DNA of 64,000 nt from Mixophyes australis (taxonomy: Eukaryota > Chordata > Amphibia > Anura > Limnodynastidae). The notes under the pieces are model-generated. The model had not been told where the DNA came from. It searched no databases and was given only the letters and a program-made list of their open reading frames with translations. The DNA lies in NCBI GenBank assembly GCA_036250195.1, contig JAVHZZ010000001.1, forward strand, positions 376,942,707 through 377,006,706. The letters run 5' to 3'. Below are positions 11,046-22,314 of the stretch, in pieces. The first letter of the stretch is position 1. Every line of letters starts with the position of its first letter. Both the position numbers and the translations under genes were made by a program.

Positions 11046-11066
11046 TGTAGTGTGTACCCAGCTTTA
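11046..11066 (-). repeat. Harbinger right terminal inverted repeat with TTA target duplication
   Basis: TGTAGTGTGTACCCAGCT ending at 11063, then TTA (11064-11066). Copies of TACACACT also occur inside this end, for example around 10863 and 10975. Confidence 0.9.
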
Positions 11067-11189
11067 GATGAAAAAACAGCCAGCATTTAACTTATCTGCA
11101 AAATAATAAACTAATTTGCACCCCTTACATTGAAACATGGTTTGTTCCAGAGAACATTTACTCCTTTTTTGCCTTAATGACTCAGGGCC
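11064..11189. mobile_element. MITE, right half
   Basis: Continues the element begun at 4851 and ends CCTTAATGACTCAGGGCC, the inverted repeat of its left end. Splitting by the Harbinger element shows the MITE is the older insertion. Confidence 0.7.
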
Positions 11190-11218
11190 AGTGTGACTGA
11201 ATGACTGTATATATCACC

Positions 11219-11481
11219 CAGGGCCAGACTGGCCATCTGGCACTTCTGGCAAATGCCAGAAGAGCCGATGGCTAGATGGACCGGTCCGCATGCCCACCCG
11301 AGCAGCAGCACCTCCTTCATGCGTGTGGTTTGGCGGACGGAGACTCAGTGACGTGTCGCCTAAGCAAGTAATCACATGGAATGGTACCTGTCACGTGGTG
11401 TCATCCCATACGCCGGCACATAGTTTCTTTACTGCTGGAAGAGAAGTGGGCCTGTGTACTTTAAATGCCAGTCCGGCCCTG
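11219..11481. mobile_element. hAT-type MITE, 263 bp
   Basis: Ends CAGGGCCAGACTGGCC and GGCATTT-like right side closing in CCAGTCCGGCCCTG. The 8-bp flanks are ATATCACC and ATGTTACC (6 of 8 match), consistent with a decayed hAT target duplication. The left 60 bases (CATCTGGCACTTCTGGCAAA) and the right end (GGGCCTGTGTACTTTAAATG) recur at 62827 and 63982, so the element at the window end is a longer relative. Confidence 0.8.
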
Positions 11482-14400
11482 ATGTTACCTGACCCACGCA
11501 GCTTACCCACGCATACAGTGTGTGTGTGTCTCTGAGCGTGCACACACACAGTACAGCTACAATTTTTGCAGCATAGGGACAGGAACGTTAGAATGTACCG
11601 GCATAGCTGGTGGGCATCATGCTTCTGGAGTGCTGCACCCGTCGGATCATCAGCTAGGGCACTGATGAAACAGTGTAGTCTTGTGAGCTGCTAATGGGAT
11701 TAGATAGAAATCTCAACAAGGAGAAGGAAGACTATTGCTCTTTATTTATTTTTCAGTAGGACCAGTAACAGTTAGCTTTAAAAATAGGCATTATGTGGGG
11801 AAGGATTTCCTTTTTCCATTCACTCTGAGGAATTCTGTTATCCTTGCAAGTATGCAATGTATTAGATGGAAAAATCTAATATTTATTGTGTTAGAATAGC
11901 AACTTTTTAATTACCATATCACTCTTCTTTTGTTATTATTCTTGTATGTCTATCAGGAGAAAATCAAATATATGTTCTGCATCTCACTATGGGTAATTTT
12001 AAGCAAGGGCAGCACAGCTTGCAGCCAATAGGACATCTACCTTCACTGTCCATTCATGTTCAAAACACTATTTTTCATCATCACTGATGTTGGTGGTGCC
12101 AGCTCTATAACTGAGCCTTCATTTTTGCATAAGGACATCCATAAAAACCAGAGAGGAGGGCATATTAATTGTCAGAGTCTTGCAAATGAGAACACACAGC
12201 TTCCTTGACCCTTGGAAGTATATGCCAGTGAAAAATGTCTGCAAGCTTCATCTCACTGATCTACCAGTTTGAAATATTTTTACAGTGTAATTCTCAGAAA
12301 AACATTAGCATGCTGGGCCACAGATAGGGAGGGTTAAATCAACTACAGCAAAAAGAAGTGTGCTGAAAATGTAAATACTTGACATTCATGTTATAGCAAG
12401 AACTTGAAAATCTGATTTTAGCAAATGTGGGAAACTTAAGAGGCATCTATAAACATGGTTATATGTAACAAGAAATATTCACTACACTAACCTTCTAAAA
12501 TGTTCAGTCCTTAATATTGCAGAGGTCTCAGTTCATAATAAAGTTCAACACTGATACCTCTATTGCTCCTCTTCATTCGACCCTCCATTTATAGGTACAA
12601 TCTGAATATATAAAGAAAAAAAGGAGGGGCAGCAGGACATTGTAGTAACTTTTATTAAAAGAAGGATTAAAACATTGCACACTATAAATATGTACAGGTC
12701 GAATTCATCAGTAACTTGACATACAAAGGCTAGCAACTTGTCAACAGTCCAGTCACATGACAAACTACTGTGATCCAAACCCCTCTCTGGGATTCTCAGC
12801 CAGCCGTAATGGGTACAATTTGAAAATATATAATCACACAAGAGCGGGCACAGGATAGTGCAGTAGTTTTTAGTTCAATTAATTGAAAGAAGGATTAAAA
12901 AAAATACAAGATAAATCTATACAGGTACTGTTCCTCAGTAAGTACAATCACCAGTTCCCAAAATATCCTTACCAGTGTTTATCCTTTACCAGTGTTGTAT
13001 CTAAGACTTAAGAATCTATATTGTTAATATTAGGATCCATAAGCACCACTATAAGGCAAAGTAATAAGATATAACCTAGAAAGTTAATATAATATATATA
13101 AATTACTAAAAAATATTACCATATTTAACAAAATATTTATAATATATAAAATAATTTCTGTATAATAACAACTTTTAACTTTTTATTATGTGTGCTGTTA
13201 TAATACATTGATTATATAGTTATATGCTTGTTATTCTTTTCACCATACACTTGTTCCTTATATATGGGTGTATTTTCAATGTCAGCTGTACAATCTGTTG
13301 ATTTTTACTTATTTAGCATCCAGAAATAAAAAAAATATTTCTGGAAGATAAAGATTAAAAAAACAACTTATAGTGCTGGAAGGTATTATGTGTTACCACC
13401 CCTTCTTCTCGTTGTAGTCCATATTCTGAAAGTAATTGGCTCTCTTACAACATAACAATGTCTAAGCCTAACCAATACCACTGCACAACCTGTGTCACCG
13501 TGGAGCCATTTCACAATAAGTCATATGGTAGAACTGGTCAGGACTTTTTCTTAACTACAAATGAGCAGTACAAAGCAAGTGCAAAAAAACTCACTTAAAA
13601 ACAGATCCTGCATGAGTACATATAGTTCTAATATTTCTTCCTTCACCTTCCTGTTCCCTTTAAGGCAAATTTTTTCAAAAGAACATTATTTTACCCAAGC
13701 ACTATAAATAATGAAGCAATGAAAATATTGATTAATTAAAAAATCTAAAAATACAATATTTAGAAAATATAGTGTATCCTATACTGTTTACATTACATAG
13801 ATTTTAGAAGTCATCTCTTGATTCTCAGACACTTGTTCGCCGACATTCATGTCTTCATATAATCATGGGACTTCAAGACTTATGCTAATTATGTTTCCAA
13901 AAAAGTCAATGCATATGCATCCCGTTAGATTGTAGCTTAAGGAAAATAAATGAAAGCGCACTGTTTTCTTTTATACCATGCAATTAGTACATAAAAGTGT
14001 AAGGTTATGTTTACATTCTAAAGTCGTGTTCACCTATTCTTTTCGTTTTAGCTCAAATATTGTGGAATTGTAAATGACAAGAAAGAGAGCAATTGGGTAA
14101 ATGAGAAAACTACATGTATATTTAAAGTTTATGTAGACAGTTTTGGAGGCTTGAGTATGACAAGTAAGTAAGTCAACTGACCAAGTAACTTGTCTGTTTT
14201 TCTTCACAATTTCAAAGACTTGTACCATTATTATGGGGTATGCATTGTCCTGCCTTTATTGATGAGGCCTTTTTTTCAGACTTCCATGAACTCAGCTGGC
14301 TTCCCTGCTAGACAAACATCAATAAGTTAGACTGCCGTGATCACTGAACTTCTGGGAAACAGTCCCAAGAAATGTACCAGTTGCACTTAACAATCTTCTA

Positions 14401-15647
14401 TGAGACTGTCCAACATTTAAAAAAAATGATATGTCCCTTTACTAGTTGGCAGATACATGTTGCCATATTATTTACTTAGTTACCACCAAAGACAACACTG
14501 TGTGGAAACACTTGCTTTGACTATACCCATGACCCCCTATTTATTTTGGTGCTTCAAATTATTTTGGTCAAATGAGATTTTATTTATTTGTTTTAGTTTT
14601 CATTTCCCCCTACTTTTCTGAAAAAAAGTACAAATATGTATAAACCTATATAAAATATGCAGTGTATTACATGCAATGTAAATAAACACTTTCAAAATAT
14701 TTGATTACAATTTTCTCATGCCAGAATACAGAAGAAGAAAGTTTCATTATATTGCATTATATTGCTTTTCTGAACAACATTTCTGGTGTTCACTGCTTTT
14801 TTTATTTGTTATGCTGTTTTTTACTTTGTTACTATATGCTATATTTCAAATTGACAGATGTGCATAGAAAAAAATATAAGAAATACAAAATGTTGTTTTT
14901 CCTGTGCTACATTAGCTTGTATCTACAATATTATTAAATGTATTAATATTTTTATGATTTATTTCACGTGTTCTTTGAGTAAGTTTATATTGACTATGGA
15001 GAAATTAATATGCTTTTGGCCCAGACTTAAAATAAGTTTTCCAATGGGAATTTTCCACATATAATTGGAAAGGTGCATGCTTCTTTTCAAAGAGGAGTAC
15101 AACTTTTTGGCTAACAAACCTTTCAATAAACCACATAATCTTTGAACAAACAATCAAGGGATTGACATTTGGGTAACGTGTATCTTTTTGGCCTGAACTA
15201 TTTAGGGAAATTAATATCATTCATGAGAAAAATATCAAAACCACTTTCCAAAATCGTTTCGTGTTTGATGACATTCTGTCTGATGTTGGATCAAGGTAAT
15301 TAGAGAAAAGTTTTTGTGTGACTATAAAAGATGAGCATGTATTAAAATGATAGGCAAATAGAAAAAACTGATGAATCAAAGTTCCATAAGGGAGTTGAAT
15401 ATTATATAAAATCTGTGTGCTCAATATCCAGCCAGTGAATTAACAAAGAAGGAATCCTATTACTAAAGTCTAAATGTTTACTGTAACAAGATAAGCTAAG
15501 GCAATATATGTTGCTAATAGTCTGTGCTAGACTCACTCTAATTGAAACTAAATATCGTGCTATTTGAATTTTATCTTCAAAAATGTATTTATTGAAAATC
15601 TGTGTTTTCTATATATGTGTAATAGTCATTTGATAATCATGAAAATA
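11482..15647. other. No gene seen; AT-rich unique DNA
   Basis: About 4.2 kb with only short non-conserved open frames. The one structure noticed is the two-copy repeat at 12590-12930 listed separately. Confidence 0.5.
12590..12930. repeat. Two-copy diverged tandem repeat (about 220-bp unit)
   Basis: GGTACAATCTGAATATATAA (from 12593) and GGTACAATTTGAAAATATAT (from 12810) start two copies. Each is followed by a GGGCA/GGGCACAGGA, GTAGT and GAAGGATTAAAA block and then a TACAGGT motif. The copies are clearly related but have substitutions and indels. Confidence 0.6.
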
Positions 15648-16049
15648 TCTACTATATAAATGCCTAGTGGCGTGTGTGAAAAAAAAAAAAACCAAGCTGC
15701 AGCGCCACCTGCTGGGCAGAGTTATACACTGACCTATATATTTCTTGAAGGAGAAGTGACAGTTGGGAGTGGTTGGTGGTTGCCGGGGGTGACAGTGGGG
15801 AGTTTTTAACACCTTAAGTAGATTGATGAAGGATGTGGCGGTAAAGATGAAGGATGAGGTGATGGAGAAAAATGATGAGGTGGTGACATGTGGACAAAAC
15901 CACGTTAAAAAAGGGCGCTTGCATCAAGAAGTAACGCTCTTCCCCTGAGGAGGCCTGGGCTAGGCCCAAATTCATGACAAGAACCTTTTTAACACCTTAA
16001 GGAGCTTGATTTGACTAGAATGCATGAGTATCATGCACGGGTTAACTTG
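15648..16049 (+). mobile_element. Non-autonomous Helitron-like element, 402 bp
   Basis: Starts TCTACTATATAAATGCC after an A, and ends with the perfect 7-bp hairpin TGCATGA-GTA-TCATGCA (16021-16037), then 12 bases to a terminal CTTG followed by T. This matches Helitron rules: 5' TC, a hairpin 10-12 bases before a CTRR-like end, insertion between A and T and no terminal inverted repeat. CTTG departs from CTRR by one base. It contains the motif GCAGCGCCACCTGCTGG and no coding capacity. Confidence 0.75.
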
Positions 16050-16076
16050 TTTTTATATATATACACACAGTCTGTA

Positions 16077-17118
16077 CACTAATCAGCCACAACATTAAAA
16101 CCTGCCTAATATTGTGTAGGTTCCCCTCGTGCCGCCAAAAGAGCTCTGCCCCATGAAGTTATGGACTCCACAAGACCTCTGAAGGTGACCTGTGGTACCA
16201 GGTACCAAGATGTTAGCAGCAGATCCTTTAAGACCTACAAGTTGCAATGTAGGGGCCTCCATGACTAACAGGGAATACTGTTGCCATGAGAGGGTGTACT
16301 TGGTCTGCAACAAAGTTTAGGTAGGTGGTACATGTCAAAGTAACATCCACATGAATGCACTCAGGACCCAAGGATTCCCAGCAGAACATTGCCCAGAGCA
16401 TCACACTGCCACCACCTGCTTGCTTTCTTCCTAAAGTGCACCATGGTGCCATCTCTTCCCCAGGTAAATAATGTACATGCACCCAGGAATCCACATGATG
16501 TAAAAGTAAATGGAATTCATCAGACAAGGCCACCTACTTCCATTGCTCTATGGTCAAGTTCTAACATTCACGTGCCCATTACAGGAGCCCATTGCAGGAC
16601 GGGGGTCTGCATGGGCACTCTGATTGGTTTGCGGCTACTAAGCCCCATGGGCAGCAAGCTGTGATACACTGTGTGTTCTGACACCTTTCTATTATAACCA
16701 GCATTAATTTTTTCAGCAATCTGTGCTACAGTAGTTATCCTGTGGGATTGGACCAGACTGGATAGCCTTCACTCCCCACACACATTAATGAGCCTTGGGC
16801 ACCCATGACCCTGTTGTCGGTTCACTGGTTGTCCTTCCTTGGGCCATTTTTAATAGGCACATAGCACTTCATACTGGGAACACCCCACAAGACCTGCTGT
16901 GCTGGAGATGCTCTGACACAGTCGTCTAGCCATCACAAACTGGCCTTTGTCAAAGCCGCTCAGATCCTTACGCTTGCCCTGCTTCAAACACATCAACTTC
17001 AAGAAATTGCATTTCACTTGCCTAATATATGCCACCTGTTGACAAGTGCCATTGTAACAATATAATCAGTTTCATTCACTTCACTTGTCAGTGATTTTAA
17101 TGTTGTGGCTGATCAGTG
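16077..17118 (-). pseudogene. Tc1/mariner transposon with transposase lacking its catalytic core
   Basis: Inverted ends CACTAATCAGCCACAACATTAAAA and its mirror TTTTAATGTTGTGGCTGATCAGTG lie between TA dinucleotides (16075-16076, 17119-17120). The transposase reads on the minus strand. The N-terminal HTH segment ([19 protein letters not shown]) is near 16990-16920, and the central part (GGGSVMLWAMFCWESLGPE, then TTYLNFVADQVHPLMATVFP) is near 16425-16270. At about 16260 the sequence jumps from VFP straight to the C-terminal part (MEAPTLQLVGLK). The stretch that in this family holds the second and third catalytic acids (DNAPCH and NPIE motifs) is absent, so roughly 200 bp is deleted. Several frameshifts are also present. 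Confidence 0.88.
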
Positions 17119-17120
17119 TA

Positions 17121-17219
17121 TATGAAATGGAAAATGTAAGTAAATGGAATTTGATAGTTTTACAATCAAGGCAGTAGAAGTGGCAGTATGACATACCATT
17201 GTATACCAGCCCATTTCAA
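17121..17219. mobile_element. Truncated copy of the CAGTGG-type MITE
   Basis: Shares GAAAATGTAAGT.AATGGAATTTGATAGTTTTAC and the CAGTAG.CGAAGTGG...CCACTG end with 53300-53411. It abuts the TA flank of the Tc1 element, so the left part was lost or displaced at that junction. Confidence 0.6.
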
Positions 17220-17672
17220 CCACTGTGTGCATATGTATATATGAGTTTATGTAGTTTTATCTCTGTGTTCCTTCTTTCATTCTAAAACTACTGGAGGGAG
17301 CTTTGCCTCTCTACAATACCACTAGGCCTGCAGAATCCTTCTTTACACTACTTCTGGGGTGACAATCATACACCCCGTTACACACATCTAGCACTCTGGG
17401 ACAGGGGGATAATAAAGGCAAAAACATTGACTAATCTGGCTATGGTTGCTAATAATGGTGACACTAATAGACATTACAGAATATATGGATAATCCTGGGG
17501 TAATCATATCACACTATAGGCAGTGTAATGGGTGCAACTCATTGTAATATAGGTCTAAAAAAAATTATTTACTTTCAACTTTAAATTAAGCACTAAATTA
17601 ACCAGCAAAATTTTTATAAAAGTTTCAAGGGGGAGGGTACAGAAATAAAAAAGGGGAAGAAAGGAAGGGGAA

Positions 17673-17682
17673 GGGGGGGGGG
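17673..17682. repeat. G-run in LINE 3' region
   Basis: Uninterrupted G run within a GGGAAG-rich stretch (17625-17700). A homopurine tract like this is common in L1 3' UTRs and could form G-quadruplex structures. Confidence 0.6.
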
Positions 17683-17757
17683 GGTACAGAGTGGGGAGCA
17701 GACATAACATTGTATAGCTAACCAGAAACTCTTCAACACAATATACACTCTTCAGAT

Positions 17758-20700
17758 CTAGCTGGACAGGGAGTTAGGTTGTATTACAGCAGAAAGATCC
17801 TGATTAAGGGCCAATGATGGATTCACTGATGCTGGGTCTGTGGGGCTAGATAGGTTGATAGGATCTATAAGCTTGGAGCCATTGCAATCTGTAATAAATA
17901 CTTGCCATGACATGCTTTTGACAATAGGGGAGAACGGTGACATAGAGTATGGGGCATCTAGTGTCTCCATGCGAAAGCTAAAGTGGATTTTCTCAATCTC
18001 CTTGTGAAGTGTAGGGAAGATAGTTGTTTCCAAAGCTGCTCTATTGCTGCCCTTCCAGTTATTAAAATGTGCCCCCAGACGTATCTATGGTGTTTAGGTG
18101 ATTGGTCAGGATAAAGAAGTAGGAGGGCCGCAAGGGGGTTTGGGGTTAATGATATGGAGGTTACCTTTTGATTTAGATCAAAAACCTCTTGCCAGAGTGG
18201 TTGAATAACAGGACATGACCAAAATACATGAAATAGATCACCTACAGCTCCACACCCATGCCAGCAAAATTTAGAGTGGTTAAGCCAAATCTTTTGGAAA
18301 CGAGCTTGGGTGAGGTAGGTGCGATGTAGTAGATTTAATAACATTTCATGATTAGTACATATTGATAATGCAGATAAGTTAATGTAAATAATTCCCCATT
18401 GAGCCAGGGAAAGAGAGATGTTAAGGTCAGCCTCCCACCTGGTTTGGGAAACAAGCTTAGAGACATCCGCTAGTCCAAGTAGATTTTGGTACCAAAATGT
18501 GATTACCTCCTTTATTGTTCCATTTGTTTAATTTGGTGTAGAGGAGAGGCGGGGGTGGAACAATCTAATAATTTTGGCGATGCATGTTCCCAATTCAATG
18601 CCGCAGCCGCAGATATTTATAAAAATCTTTGCGCGGGATGCGCAAAGGAGCGGAGCCCCCGGGGCCAAACAAGAGTGCAAGGGAAGAGAGTCCAGACTGG
18701 GCCCAACTGCAAATGTCAAAGTCTGGTAGTAGGATAGACACAGTGAAAAGGGAAACATTGTTGGTCAGAGAAATAAAGTCTGGTGATGTGCCTTTAGTTC
18801 TATCCCAAATCTTAAATTCATCAGTAATAGAGGTGATATGGTTGACCAATTGTGGTCTTAGTGGTTTGGGGAGCCAAATTAAATCAGGTAGGGAAGATCC
18901 AAAGCAAAGGGCTTTCTCCATATCAACCCAGGGCTTTTGCGAGGCAGGGAGGAACCAGTCTCTAATCTGTGAGAGAATGCAGGCTTCCTGATATTTAGAA
19001 AGGTCTGGTAACGCTAGGCCTCCTAGTTTCTTGGGGAGAGTCATTCGGGCGTAGGAGAGTCTAGAAAGTCGGTCTCTCCAAACATAGCGAATCATTAGTG
19101 AGTGCAGAGCAAACATAAACTTCTTTGGGGTTATATAAGGAATAGTCCTAAAAATGTACATTAGCTTGGGTAGGAGCATCATCTTAAAGGCTGAGACCCA
19201 GTATAGCCATGATATTTAATATGACATCCAAGAATTAGATAATTTATAGAGTCTTGTGATTAATGAGGGATAATTGACCTCAAATATCTCTGTAATTTTT
19301 GCTGGAACCTGGATCCCCAGGTAGGATAGTGACTTCTCCAAATGTATTTGAATCTGGCTTTTAAACGGGTCAAAGATTCTAGAGGGATATTTAGGGGAAG
19401 CGCTTCAATTTTGATATTATAATATGACATTTGGCTATTTTCATTTAGAATAAGGTGTAGCGGCCCTAATAATGTTTCTGGGTCTGATATAAATAAGAGA
19501 ACGTCATCCGTGAAGAAACACAGACTGTGGGTAGCCAACCCAAGGGCAAAGCCTTTATATGTCACAGACTGTCGCAAATACTCTGCCACAGGTTCTATTG
19601 CTAAAACATGCATAAGGGGGGACAAGGGACATCCCTGTCATGTTCCGTTTGAAATAGGGAATGTTGTAAATAAAAACCCATTACTAAAGAATTTGGCAGA
19701 GGGACCATGATATAATGTCTTGATTGCCTGCAGGATGGTTGCCCGAAACCCAAACTTGATTAGTATTTGCCTCATAAAGTCCCAATGCAATCTGTCAACT
19801 GCCTTCTCTGCGTCCAGAGAAAGCATTAGTAGCTCGGCATCGTGTCTCGAGGCGTGCTCAACTATATCTAGCACTCTCCTCGTGTTATCTGATACCTGGC
19901 GTCCCAGGACAAAACCCACCTGATCGGGATGTTAAGGGAAAGGGGAGGAGCGGGCTGATCCTGCGAGAAATCATTTTAGCATAAATTTTCAAATCTGTAT
20001 TTAGAAGAGCAATTGGCCTATAGTTTCATCAGTCTGTCGTATCTTTCCCCGGTTTTGGGATGGTTGTAATTCTGGCTTCCAACATCTCCGGGGGTAACCC
20101 ACCACAGTTTGTGCCTCTATTAAATATGTCAACTAAAAGAGGGTACAAGTTCTTTCTGGAAAACAGTATAGAAATCATTGATATAACCATCTGGGCCAGA
20201 AGCTTTACCTCTTGGGAGGGTTTTGATAGATCCAGTAACTTCATCTGTGGACCAGGGTCTATTTAGGGCCTGGATATCATCTGTGTCTATTGAAGGAAGA
20301 TGTATATGATGAATAAAGTTCTGTATGTCAATAGAGGAGGGTTGTGGGGTATTTTGATTGTCTTTCAAATTATAGAGGCCTGCATAATACTGAGCGAATA
20401 TATTCGCAAAGTCTTGTGGGTTCAAAAGCGATTCCTAGCATGTTGACCTTAAAGCTTTCTCACTAGTATTCGACCTGCCTTATTCCCTGTGGTGTAAAAT
20501 TTATGGCAAAGCGGGATAGGGCTACCCGGGTGCAAGCTAGAAGAAGCTGTTTTAGTTGATGTCTAAGTTGGGTCAGAAAATAGGAGTGATCAAATTGGTA
20601 GCAAGGTAATTATCCAGAGATTCCTGGATAGCTAGTTTGCCCTCAAGAGAAGTCAGAAGAGAAGCGGACAATCTCCACGGTCTAGAAGGGAATGCGAGAG

Positions 20701-21420
20701 TAGAGGGGCACAATGACCAAATGAGAGGAACGTGGTCGGACCATGTGATTGGGAGTATAGACACAGATTTTGAATGTTGATGGGACCATTTGTCGGTAAG
20801 TATCAAGTCTATTCTGGAGTTAGTGTTGAGTACATGTTAATGGTATGTAAAATTCCTTTTACCTGGCGCGAGCGCCCGCAAAGCATCATATAAGTCATTC
20901 TCTGCAATTAGTTTGCAAAATGCAAGAGAGGGGCCACTAGTATCAGGGGGTACTGTAGTGTTTGGGGGATAGATCTTATCTATACGGGGATCTAGCACTA
21001 AGTTGAAGTCACCCATCAAAATCAAGCTGCCCATACAAATTTAGTTTTTGGATCTCCTTTAGCACTGTTTTCAAAGAAGGTATTTGCCTAGAGTTGGGGG
21101 CATATAGGGAGACTAAAGTGAGTGCTTTGTTGTATAAAAAAACCTGTTAAAATGAAGTATTGTCCTTGTTTGTCTTCCAGCGTTTAGTGCAGTGTGAAAA
21201 GAAACATTAGATCCAAATAGGATGACTATGCCATTGCGTTTGAGGCGGTTGTTGGGTGAATAACATATGGGGTAATGTCGATCTCTAAGTAGAGGGGGAG
21301 TTCTAGGACAGAAATGGGTCTCTTGGAGTGCCACTACATCAGCTCTATGTTTAAAAAATGTCGCTTGTTTGGGAAGTTGAGGCCTCACATGTTTAGAGAA
21401 AATATCTTAACCATAGGAGT
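17758..21420 (-). pseudogene. L1 ORF2: endonuclease and reverse transcriptase, many breaks
   Basis: Endonuclease motifs: VVALQETHF (near 21340), LILMGDFNLVLDP (near 21025-20985), DALRALAPGKRNFTYH (near 20885-20840) and SDHVPLIWS (near 20735). Reverse transcriptase motifs: LPRGKASGPDGYINDFY (near 20215-20165), EARITTIPKPGKD (near 20075-20040), LSLDAEKAVDRLHWDF (near 19825-19780) and the catalytic box as FTDDVLLFI (near 19518-19495), where FTDD replaces the usual F/YADD. C-terminal motifs: YITPKKF and PKKLGGLALPDLSKY (19130-18990), then CWHGCGAVGDLFHVFWSCP (near 18265-18205) and HILITGRAAIEQLWKQL. The pieces lie in different frames with several stops, so the protein is dead. It would have nicked target DNA and copied L1 RNA. 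Confidence 0.88.
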
Positions 21421-21667
21421 CTGGGTTTATAAGTGCAGAAGTCCCCTCTGGGGGGCATTGATGACATCTGAAGAGGTTTGTTCCAATTAGAAAAGGAGTG
21501 TCTGCTCTTGGGATATTGAAGGCAGAAAGGTAGTGGGGGAGAAAAACTGAAGGGAAAGAAAAACCCAACTTAACTCAGTGTTTGGACTAATGTATTTGCC
21601 ACATTGGGAAGAAAGTGGCAAAATGAGTAACATGAAGGGGTGTGAAGGCGGCCCCATCTATGTCAAG

Positions 21668-21806
21668 GAATATATAAATAGATCTAAAAACGCACTCTGG
21701 ACAGAACCACAAAGGAGAAATATGGGTCTAAAGGTACCATCATAAATATCATATAACAGACATTCAGCAGCCAAATAGACCCTAAGGGGTAAATGTATTA
21801 ATGTCC
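21668..21806. repeat. Direct duplication, copy 1 (139 bp)
   Basis: Nearly identical to 22011-22148: one A shorter in copy 2 and one A/G difference. Its last 20 or so bases are the left end of the hairpin MITE, but here the MITE is cut off after ATTAATGTCC. Confidence 0.92.
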
Positions 21807-22010
21807 CTACTTGTTTTCTCTATCAACAGTTACCTCAATTCTTCCGGATTAACCATCTGGACACAAGTCATCTGCGGCTGCCGCTCTTCAATTGAGCTAT
21901 ATGTGTTTTTTATTACGGGACTGATCGTCTGGCACATTCTTATACCAATTATACTATTTGGTGGTTACAGTGTGGTTGCTAGCGCCTTATTATATTGATC
22001 TTGTGCTTTG

Positions 22011-22148
22011 AATATATAAATAGATCTAAAAACGCACTCTGGACAGAACCGCAAAGGAGAAATATGGGTCTAAAGGTACCATCATAAATATCATATAACA
22101 GACATTCAGCAGCCAAATAGACCCTAAGGGGTAAATGTATTAATGTCC
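22011..22148. repeat. Direct duplication, copy 2 (138 bp)
   Basis: Second copy, running into the full MITE at 22129-22314. The 204 bp between the copies (21807-22010) is unrelated to either and holds no recognised feature. Confidence 0.92.
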
Positions 22149-22314
22149 GGATTCTTCAACTCCGGCGAGATCGGCGTCTTCAGCGCTTAAATTTAAAGTG
22201 GAGCTGCCTTGCAAAGGGAAGTTTCCCTTTACAAGGCAGAGCAGATTTAAATTTAAGCGCTGAAGACGCCGATCTCGCTGGAGTTGAAGAATCCGGACAT
22301 TAATACATTTACCC
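22129..22314. mobile_element. Hairpin MITE, 186 bp, GGGTAAATGTAT ends
   Basis: Almost a perfect palindrome: GGGTAAATGTATTAATGTCC at the left and the reverse complement at the right, centre AAAGGGAAGTTTCCCTTT. The 5-bp flanks are CTAAG on both sides (22124-22128, 22315-22319). Same family as 46850-47035 (shared centre CTGCCTTG.AAAGGGAAG) and the pair at 37429-39285. Confidence 0.9.

Larger units (their letters stand above)
5039..11063 (+). mobile_element. PIF/Harbinger DNA transposon, 6,025 bp, three broken genes
   Basis: The ends are 18-bp perfect inverted repeats (AGCTGGGTACACACTACA) flanked by the direct duplication TTA (5036-5038 and 11064-11066), the 3-bp TWA-type target expected for PIF/Harbinger. 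Inside are a DDE transposase (+, two exons), a MADF-domain protein (-, two exons) and a SANT/Myb-like protein (+, three exons). Typical Harbinger elements carry a transposase plus one Myb-like protein, so the third gene is unusual. A 1,340-bp insert at 7867-9206 lies between the divergent MADF and SANT genes. Each gene has one visible lesion, so this copy cannot supply its own proteins. A 419-bp relative with similar ends is at 40321-40739. Confidence 0.92.
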
